Source of the DNA: Carya illinoinensis
Taxonomy: Eukaryota > Streptophyta > Magnoliopsida > Fagales > Juglandaceae
Direction: 5' to 3'
DNA length: 64,000 nt
Assembly (NCBI RefSeq): GCF_018687715.1
Contig: NC_056767.1
Location: 26,089,501 to 26,153,500, forward strand
Shown here one piece after another: positions 55,932 through 64,000 of this stretch. The translations under genes were made by a program, and so were the position numbers. Within the stretch, counting starts at the first letter, position 1. The number at the start of each line of letters is the position of its first letter. The notes beneath the pieces were generated by a model that saw only the letters and a list, made by a program, of their open reading frames with translations, was not told where the DNA came from and searched no databases.

Positions 55932-57413
55932 ATGGCTAGCAATATGATGCATCAACTACATCTAAATCCATACCCTGGCCAACTCTCTACTTCTCCCCGT
56001 TTTTCGGCTCCAATAGCTATGAATAGGCCATGCAATTCAAATACTTCAAATTACACTGCCAAACTTTTCTGTTCTTTCTCAAACCCCTCGCGCTTTGTAG
56101 TAGCCAATGCTACGGCCAGCAATGAGATCGTTCTAGTTACAGCAGAGCAACCTTTTAAGGGTACTAGTCTGAACGTGTCAAACATGTCCGACGACCAGAT
56201 CATGAATCATATGTACGCAGGCCATCATCATGTTGATCATGATGCTGACAAAAACTTTGATCCCTACTCTGTTTTCGTTGTCGTCGACAACATTCTTAAG
56301 CTAGCAACTCATACTGTTGACATTGCTTTGCTGGTAAGCCTGGTATATATGGTTCCCCCAAAGATATTCATTTTTTCTCGTTTCCCTTCTACTTCCATTA
56401 TTTTATCTTCTGTTTATTCGATTATTTTGTCCGTAAAAAGGTGGTCATTAATTTTACAGGAACTATCGCTCTTGGCTCAAAAGATCAACATCTCGCTCCT
56501 TTTGCGAAAGATGCAGACAGAACTTTGCCGTCGACAAATAGGTAATTAGCCATTATGTACTGGGCCTAGGCGCCTAGCTATATATTTCATTCACAAGATC
56601 AAAACAAGTTAGATAGTCCTTTCATTCTCTTGTTACACATGATGCATGTAATGTAATATGATGGCTTGAAAATGGGCAAAAATGCTGAGACCGGCCAAAT
56701 TGTATTCTTCATCACCGCAAATCAGGAGGATGTGGAGGCCGCATATTGGGAGGTGGAATACCCAAATTCATTGGGTCGCATGATTCAGCTATGGGGAATG
56801 AATGCCTTCGCTTCCACCAACCCAGATAAAAAACCGCAAATACCGGCGAATCCTCGACCAGTGGCAAGAAGGATTGATACCGGGCCTGAGACAGGGCCAA
56901 AGGTGAAGTTATCTCAATTGATGAAATGATGTTATCTGCTTTAGGCATTAATACAGTTTATAATGTGGGTTCAAATAAAATTTTTTGGTTTGACATGATC
57001 TTATCTTGTTCAATCAGAAACCAAAGTACACTTTCTTCTATGGTGGCCAAAACCAAGAATGGATCAAAAAATTTGATCAGATGGTAGTTCATGTGGCTCA
57101 AGATAAGCTCTTAATCAAACTAGGCATTTCCATAGTGCGGTATCTGGTTGGAAACGACAACAAAATCGAGGCTAAACAACGTTTATTGAAAGTCACTCAT
57201 GGGAATTCGGAAAAAGTCAACAAGCTTTTGGATCTCTTCAAGACTGATAAGAGAGGATGGGTTGTGCTGAGCGGCGAGAACGGAGTTGTGGTCTCTGATC
57301 ATGGAGGGAAAATGCTGGCCGTATTGGAGCGTTTTGACGAGCACTGGAAGGCAAAAGTTAAAGAAATAGGCTTTGGAAGAAGTTTCGTGTATAGCCATAA
57401 CCACTACAAATAG
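55932..57413 (+). pseudogene. Shortened SEO (sieve element occlusion)-like gene
   Basis: SEO proteins form P-protein filaments that plug sieve tubes after wounding; typical members have about 700 residues and around seven exons. Exon 1 (55932-56333) starts at ATG 55932 and ends at donor ctg|gtaagc. It contains NVSNMSDDQIMNHMYAG and FVVVDNILKLATHTVD, typical of the SEO N-terminal domain. A middle piece (56666-56929) has PNSLGRMIQLWGMNAF. The last exon (about 57019-57413) has KYTFFYGGQNQEWIKKFDQM and RGWVVLSGENGVVV, matching the SEO C-terminal domain. The large central part is missing, and exon 2 after acceptor tttacag (56460) runs into stops. I call it a truncated pseudogene, but a spliced mini-protein is not excluded. 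Confidence 0.75.
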
Positions 57414-58234
57414 ATGGCTATTATGTGGATCATGTTTGATGTGTAATGCTTCAATAATAATAAAGGGCATCCTGATTAAGCGGGTTATGATCTGATGCCA
57501 ATGTTGTTTGGAATTAAGTATCTATATATGTTATTGTTTGATATTCGTGGTACCATAGGGAGGTTTGTGCATGGAAATTTTCTGCTTGGCCATCATGTTT
57601 TGGTTAAGGAGTTGGGTCTAGGACTCTAGACGTTAACAGTGAATATCTAATCAAGTTCTATTTTCTTATTTATTCATCCAAATCAATCATGTCCATTCAT
57701 TATTCTTGGATGCTTGTAAATCTGATATGATTTTCACCCTTGATGTAAGCTAATTTCATTGAAAATTGCGCGAGAGAAAAATAATATATATATATATATA
57801 TATTTATTAGACAAGTAGTGATGTTTGAAAGCTTTTATATCATATACCATACATATAACATTATTTGATTTACAAGATTTAAATTTTAAAATTTATCTTC
57901 CAAATTAAATTATACAACATATATAATATGTGATGTAAAGGTTTTCAAATAAAATTATTCTTTATCGTACATATGTCCAACCCTAGTCATGGAGAGTTTG
58001 GGTGAATCAAACCAATGCATGCACATTTTACCTTACATGCATTGGCATCGGTATTTTTTTATCTCGTATGTCAAGTAATTATTTAATATTTTCAAAATAT
58101 GAATATATGATTATGGGATATTCTTTTCTTATTGCACTATATCATATCATTAAAAATTATTAATTGTATTTTAATTTTAATTATAAGAAGATATTACTTC
58201 ATATTACTTCTACACGATTAGATAAATTATTTTT
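57414..58234. other. 3' flank of the SEO-like gene and AT-rich DNA
   Basis: The first 100 bp (aataataataaagggcatcc) match the 3' flank of the SEO fragment at 10700-10770 and include AATAAA-like signals near 57456. The rest is AT-rich, with (TA)n at 57785-57802 and a weak palindrome near 57885. No gene. Confidence 0.5.
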
Positions 58235-58236
58235 AC

Positions 58237-58555
58237 AGTACTATAGTATACAAGTCTCACATATTTTCTTTTAAAAACAATTAGATAAATCTGGAATCTA
58301 TATGAAAAGAACTCATTTTTTAATGATGAGTCCCATTATTTTTTAAAGAGTAATTGTACATACAACCGTAAAATATGTAAATGTGGAGTAATCACTTTGA
58401 AAAAAAAGTGAGATCCACTATTAAAAAATTAATTTTTTTACGTGGATCCCATATTTTATTCACTTTTTTTAAAGCAATTATGTGGCGGTTGTACAATTCA
58501 CAATTGTAAAATATTTTTTTCTTTTTTTAAATGGAGTACATGAGACTTGCATAGC
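58237..58555. mobile_element. Nested MITEs
   Basis: Outer ends tacaagtctcacatatt and catgagacttgcata are inverted and about 300 bp apart. An inner element (about 58358-58512) has inverted ends agtaattgtacatacaaccg and ggttgtacaattcacaattg, plus internal aaaaaaaagtgagatccact facing gtggatcccat. Both are non-coding. The outer ends resemble the TIR of the MITE split at 47000-53172. Confidence 0.6.
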
Positions 58556-58667
58556 TACAACTATATTTATATAACATTATCTTTCAAACTCCAAATTTAA
58601 TATTTAAAAAATAAGAGTTTGATATAATAATTGATTAAAAAAATTCATGTTAAACTGAAAAATATGT

Positions 58668-58868
58668 AATATAACGTGAGTATTGCTACATCTACAAAAG
58701 AATCATATAAAAATAATTTCACAAACTAATGTCGCTTAGTCTGATATGTTAGATTTGTTTTCCAATAAAAATAATTTTACAATTTAACTAACTATATTAT
58801 ATTATATCAATTTGTGAAATTATTTTTATATGATTCCTTATTATTAGAGTATTTCCATATAAGATAAC
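58668..58868. mobile_element. MITE with long terminal inverted repeats
   Basis: Left aaaagaatcatataaaaata and right, reversed, aggaatcatataaaaataat match over about 35 bp including atttcacaaa(c/t)t. Interior with ctgatatgttagattt is AT-rich. A clear hairpin element, distantly like those near 30600 and 45450. Confidence 0.75.
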
Positions 58869-59002
58869 TCTTTTAACCGGATGATTGCAAAGTCCCTCTC
58901 TCTCTCTCTCGAGCGTGAGTAGGGTTAGTGCCGTTGTTTTTCGATAGTCAGCTTCGTCTCACTGGTTGAGAACTCGTCTTCGTATTCAGTGGAAAAGTAA
59001 AA

Positions 59003-60040
59003 ATGGCCGATGATGATTTAACAAAACAATGGGAAAAACTACACTTGTCAACGGAAGAAACAACTGTTGTTCAGTTCAAGATTGAAGGTGCACACACAAA
59101 CAACTCTATCCAAGGAAAGCTATGCATCATTGGTAGAGTCCTCTCTGAAAGAGGAGTAAATAACAAAGCTTTCAGATCTACTATGTCAAAGATATGGAGG
59201 CTAGAAGGTTGGATCTGCTTCAAGGATCTGAATGAACAATGCTTCCTCATAGAATTCCAAAGTAAAAAAGATAAAGATAAGGTTCTGAGTGGGAGGCCGT
59301 GGTGTTTCGATAGAAATCTCTTAACCATACAAGAGGTGGATGAATCGATGTCTATCAATGTAGTTAACTTCCAATATGAACCGTTTTGGGTCGAGTGTTA
59401 TAATGTTCCTCTGGCAGCTATGAATGAAGGGATAGGGATACAGATTGGGGAAAGCATTGGTCGTGTAATAAGAGTAGATGCTAATTCAGACGGATCTACG
59501 TGGGGCTGCTGCCTTCGAATCAGGGTGGCTATCGATCTTCACAAACCTCTTCTACGAGGTATATGGTTAGACTTCGAAAACTAGAAACTGTGGATTTCCT
59601 TTAAATATGAACGTCTGCAAAATCTTTGTTTTCACTGTGGGGTTTTGTTTCACAAAGGAAGAGTCTGTGTAAGACCATACTTTGAAGCACAACGTGAAGA
59701 AAAACAACAACTGCAATTTGGTCCGTGGCTCAGGGCCCAGCCAATGAACACTTCAATCTTTGACAAACGTAAATATGGGGGTAACCTTTACAACATAAAT
59801 AGAGAGCATAATGTATATGGTAGTAAAGAAGGGTACAGTTAGGATTTAAACACTCACATCCAGGTGAAAGCACTCCCGGATCCTATAGGTCTCAGGTGTA
59901 TGATGGACCTTGACCAAGATATGGAAAGGAGTAATAACCATACCATCAAGGATAGGGAACTGAGTCCAACAACAATCCAAGCCACCAGTCAAAGGGAGAA
60001 GGGACCACATTTAGAAGTCAAACCTAACAACACTGTAGCC
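59003..60040 (+). pseudogene. LINE ORF1: DUF4283 and zinc-knuckle protein
   Basis: The ATG at 59003 (MADDDLTKQWEKLHLSTEET) is the usual start of this ORF1 type. The DUF4283 region includes WRLEGWICFKDLNEQCFLIE, VLSGRPWCFDRNLLTIQEV and PFWVECYNVPLAAMNEGIG. A single TAG (59582) interrupts the frame after WLDFEN. The same frame continues into the zinc knuckle CFHCGVLFHKGRVC (about 59630-59670). A further TAG is at 59840. With two in-frame stops this copy is probably inactive. Confidence 0.9.
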
Positions 60041-60335
60041 TAAGCTCCTACACTGCCACAGAGTCCCAAACCCACTAATATGGAGCCAACACAGACCAGT
60101 ACTCATACGAATACCAAGAGCAATAATGGTAGATGGAAAAGAAAGGCCAGGGACAAATTGAACATCCAGAGTACTTTGAGTGAGATCATTAACAACCAGC
60201 AAGAATATGGCCAAAAGAAGAGAGGGAAGTGTAGTGGAAAGGAGGTGATCTATCCCTTAAGACCAGGAACAATGGAGGTGGCAAAGAGAATCAAAATGAT
60301 AAGGCAGTGGCTGGGCCCCAACACTACCACCCCAA

Positions 60336-63300
60336 ATGAGTCTCCTATCATGGAATTGTCGAGGGCTTGGGAACCCTCAAACAATTCGAATCCTTAGAAA
60401 ACTCACTAAGGATAAGTGTCACAGTTTAGTGTTCTTTGTGGAAACTAAATCTAATAAGACTAGAATGGAAATAGTTAGACAGTTTTTAAAGCTGGATGGG
60501 TGTTTTGTTGTTGAAAGTGTGGGTCTAAGTGGGGGATTAGCATTACTCTGGAAGGAGGAGTGGCAAGTCAGAATCATTAGTTACACTAGGTGGCATATAA
60601 GTGCCATGATCACTAGTAAAAAGGACAGCAGGCCATGGCAGTACATTGGTTTCTATGGGCATCCTGAAGCAGGCAAAAGGAGAGGGAGTTGGGAACTATT
60701 ACAAATGCTAAAACCTAATCTTGTGGTACCTTGGGTGTGTGCAGGCGATTTTAATGAAATTCTTCACCAAAGAGAGAAATTTGGAGGTCAGGGCAAACCT
60801 TATAAACAGATTGAGAATTTTAGACAGGCACTAGAACAATGTTGTATTCGAGACCTTACTTACACTGGTCAAAAGTTCATTTGGTCCAATAATAGAAGGG
60901 GCATGGGTTTTACAAAGGAAATGATAGATAGAGTAATGGCTAACAGAGAATGGTTTGATCTTTTTCCTTCTGCAATGTGTAATGTGATGGCAGCTATCAA
61001 GTCTTATCATTTACCACTAAGCATTTCCATCCTTCATAACAGTGGAAAGGGAAGCAGGAAAAAAAAGTATTTAGATATGAGGCTGCCTCGGACATCAGAG
61101 AAGGCTGTGGTCATATTTTAGAACAAGTCTGGACAAAAATAGGAGTGGGAGGTGATTTAGCTGAAGACCTGAGAATGAAGCTGGAAATCTGTCAAAAGGG
61201 TTTAACCAACTGGGAAAAAACTCACAACAGGGTTGAATAGCAAAAGACTACTCGAATGTGGGCTAAGATTAGTCAACTACAAGATAATGGAGATGGGGAA
61301 CACATTGATGTTATGAAGCAAATGCAAGAGAAGGCTGAACAGTCCCTAGCAGAAATTGATATGAAATGGAGGCAGTGTGCAAAACAGCATTGGCTTAGGA
61401 AGGGAGATAGAAATACAACATATTTTCACATGCAAGCAAACCAAAGAAAAAAGACAAATGCTATCACATCCATAGATGATGGCACTGGTAGAATTGCCTC
61501 TGAACAAGGAGAGATAGGTGGCATTTTCACAGGTTTTTTCTCTAACCTTTTCAGCTCTTCATTGCCTTTTAACATCGATACATGTCTCAATGCACTTAAA
61601 CCAAAAATCAATCAAGCAATGGAGGAGGTTTTAGTCACACCTTTCACTATAGAGGAAGTCAAGAAAGCCATTTTCCAAATGAATCCATTAGGATCCCCTG
61701 GTCCTAATGACTTCCCAGCCCATTTTTACCAAAACCACTGGGAATTGGTTGGTAAAGAGGTGTGTGATTATGCACTGGGTGTTCTAAATCAAGGAGGTTC
61801 TCTTAAAAAGGTCAATGATACTTATATAGCCCTTATTCCAAAGGTTAAAAATCCAAAGAGAGTAACAGAATTCAAACCCATTAGTCTATGCAATGTCCTA
61901 TACAAAGTAGTCTTAAAAACCATGGCCAGTAGGATGAAACTCATTTTGCCTCATATCATCTCAGCAAACCAAAGTGCATTTGTACCTGGAAGACTTATTT
62001 CAGATAATACCCTAGTTGCTTATGAAGTTCTCCATTCAATGACAACGATGATGAAAGGCAAGAAAGGATTTATGGCTCTCAAATTGGACATGAGTAAAGC
62101 CTATGATAGGGTGGAATGGACCTTTGTGGAAGCTGTAATGACCAAAGTTGGTTTCCCTCCCCAGTGGGTGGATTTGGTTCAGAGATGTATCAAGCCAGTG
62201 TCCTATTCAATTCTTGTAAATGGGGAACCTCAACAGAGTTTTATCCCTTCAAGAGGCATTCGTCAGGGAGATCCCATCTCACCCTACCTCTTCATTCTAT
62301 GTGCAGAAGCCCTATCAGCTCTCCTGCAAAAGGCTGAAGTGATGGGGGAAATCACTAGTGCCCCCATAGGAAGAGGCCCCACCAAAGTGAGCCATTTATT
62401 TTTTGCAGATGACAGCCTGCTGTTTTGTCAAGCTTCACCAAAGGAACTTACAAAAGTGATTGAGATCTTGGTTCTTTATGAACAAGCTTCGGGTCAGGTG
62501 CTCAACAAGGAAAAGTCCTTAGTTTTTTTAAATGAGAACACTTTGAAGGAGGGACAGGATGTGATCCTATAGCTAGCAGGCATTAAGTCTACTGGCACCT
62601 TTGAAAAATACCTAGGCCTCCCTGCAGTCTTAGGAAAAGCTAAAGTAGCAGCCTTCCATTCCCTTGTAGACAAAACTTGGTCTAGGGTAGTGAACTGGAA
62701 AACCAACTACCTTTCTGCAGCAGGGAAAGAGATCCTCCTAAAAGCAGTTCTTCAAGCCATACCAACGTATTCAATGGGAATGTTCCTACTCCCATACTCC
62801 ATTACTCAAAAACTAAACCAACTCCTGAGGAAATTCTGGTGGGGATTCAATGAAGAGTCCTAAAAAATTTAGTGGGTCTCGTGGGACCAACTAAGCTCAG
62901 CTAAGGACGTAGGTGTTCTTGGATTCAGGGATTTCAGAATGTTCAACCTAGCTTTGCTAGCCAAGCAAAGCTGGAGAATGTTACAGGATCCCACCTCTCT
63001 TGCAGCATGTGTTATAAAACAGAAATATTTCCCCTTAGGAGATCTGCTAAATGCAAAGCTAGGCTCAGGCCCTTTCTATGTGTGGAGGAGTGTAATGGCT
63101 GGCCTGTCAATACTCAAACCTGGGCTTAGCTGGAGAGTTAGAAATGGTAAAAGCATCAACATATGGTCTGATAAGTGGATACCCTCTCTTCCCTCTTTCA
63201 CAGTGGCATCTCCAAGAGAAATGAATTGTTGGTGTGAAATTGTGAGTGATCTTATTGATCTGAGGCAGAGAAGCTAGAAAAAAGAGTTGCTACAAGAAAT

Positions 63301-64000
63301 GTTCTCAGAACCTGAAATTCAAGGCATCACTTCGATCCCCATAAGCCTAGGAGGTAGGGAGGATAAAATTTTTTGGAATTTTACTTCAAATGGGCTGTAC
63401 ATTGTCAAGAGTGGATATCATCATCAGAGGCAAGTAGAGGTAGAAGTAGAAGGGGAACACTCAAGCAGGCAACTAGACTCAACAGTGTGGAAGAAAATTT
63501 GGCAGCTGAAAGTGGCCCCTGCTGTAAAACTTTTTGTTTGGAAAGCATGTAGTGAAGCCATCCCTACCCTAGCAAACTTAAAGAAAAGGAGAGTAGTGGA
63601 AGACAGTAAGTGCATAGTGTGCAAGTCTGAACCTAAGACCTCAAGCCATGTTCTTTGGGATTGTGCAGCTGCTAGAGACGTGTGGAACCAAGCTTGTGTA
63701 AAAATCCAGAAAATGTCTTTCCATAGTGATCAGTTCTTCAAAGTTTGGGCAATGTTGGTCCAACGACTAGAGGTAAATGAGTTGGAGGAAGCAGCAGTTA
63801 CATTGAGGGGTATATGGTCTCGAAGAAATGATCTAATTCATGGAAAAGAATTCAAACACCCATCCACTCTTTACCAAGGAGCTAAACTAGAGTCCATTGC
63901 ATTCACAGAAGCAAATCGATTAAGCGAGAACCCCCAGCAGAGAACAGCAAGGTATTTACAAACATGGTCTAAGCCAAGTGAAGGAATCTTTGAAGTTAAT
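60336..64000 (+). pseudogene. LINE ORF2: endonuclease, reverse transcriptase, zf-RVT, partial RNase H
   Basis: Starts at ATG 60336 with MSLLSWNCRGLGNPQTIRIL, the apurinic endonuclease motif. The core continues to CAGDFNEILHQREKFGGQ (about 60745). A one-base slip in a poly-A run (about 61058-61065) shifts the frame, and the FRYEAA block continues in the neighbouring frame. A TAG sits at 61238. The reverse transcriptase is open from 61256 to 62572 with SPGPNDFPAHFYQNHW, FKPISLCNVLYKVVLKTMAS, GIRQGDPISPYLFILCAEA and the catalytic FADD (62402-62413). Stops at 62570 and 62862 precede the zf-RVT region (CIVCKSEPKTSSHVLWDC, about 63610). The window ends in RNase H. Confidence 0.93.

Larger units (their letters stand above)
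58885..64000 (+). mobile_element. L1-type LINE retrotransposon (plus strand), runs past the window end
   Basis: A 5' leader (ctctctctctctcgagcgtg) precedes ORF1 at 59003. ORF1 and ORF2 domains follow in L1 order up to the start of RNase H at the last base. The 3' end and target duplication lie outside. Disruptions are fewer than in the LINE at 47131-53126, so this is a younger copy of a different subfamily. Confidence 0.92.

Overview
This is an AT-rich stretch of nuclear DNA from a flowering plant, almost certainly a dicot. The evidence is spliced genes with 5'UTR introns, plant DUF247 (UPF0481) proteins, a sieve-element-occlusion (SEO) gene remnant, and plant-type Copia, Gypsy, L1 LINE, CACTA, hAT and MITE insertions. 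SEO genes with this repeat mix suggest a woody dicot, but I cannot name a species. No organellar or bacterial gene, CRISPR array, rRNA or tRNA was seen.

The host content is a small DUF247 cluster plus decayed SEO copies. DUF247-1 (3943-5283, +) is intact. DUF247-2 (6025-7359, +) is a multiply broken pseudogene. DUF247-3 (33287-34600, +) is intact apart from a lost original start codon. DUF247-4 (43726-41318, -) is split by a 1.1 kb hAT-like element and frameshifted near its C-terminus. Copies 1 and 3 share promoter, 5'UTR intron, coding region and 3' flank, so they arose by a segmental duplication of about 3 kb. SEO sequence occurs twice: a shortened multi-exon gene at 55932-57413 and a more decayed fragment at 9550-10770. 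A short orphan N-terminal piece of a PIF/Harbinger-nuclease-like gene, with its own 5'UTR exon and a 2.4 kb intron, lies at 26790-29651.

Transposable elements fill most of the rest. From left to right: duplicated AT-rich sequence with MITEs (1-3000); an about 12.3 kb Copia element on the minus strand (11117-23371) with both LTRs, interrupted in its reverse transcriptase by a 3.45 kb CACTA element (14645-18098) and carrying an antisense open frame between pol and the 3' LTR; a solo Gypsy-type LTR (24357-26783); a gag-protease-only Gypsy relic (about 35700-39170); a full L1-type LINE on the minus strand (47131-53126) with a 15 bp target duplication, sitting inside a MITE; a second Copia remnant (54115-54735); and a second L1-type LINE on the plus strand (about 58885 to the window end).

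The most useful signals are insertion events with exact boundaries. The hAT element in DUF247-4 has a perfect 8 bp target duplication, and its terminal repeat supplies an in-frame ATG to the remaining downstream reading frame. Two MITEs in DUF247-1 (one directly upstream of the TATA box, one in the 5'UTR intron) are absent from DUF247-3. I found no convincing novel multi-gene system; the interest lies in transposon-gene interactions and in a few unexplained repeats and antisense frames.
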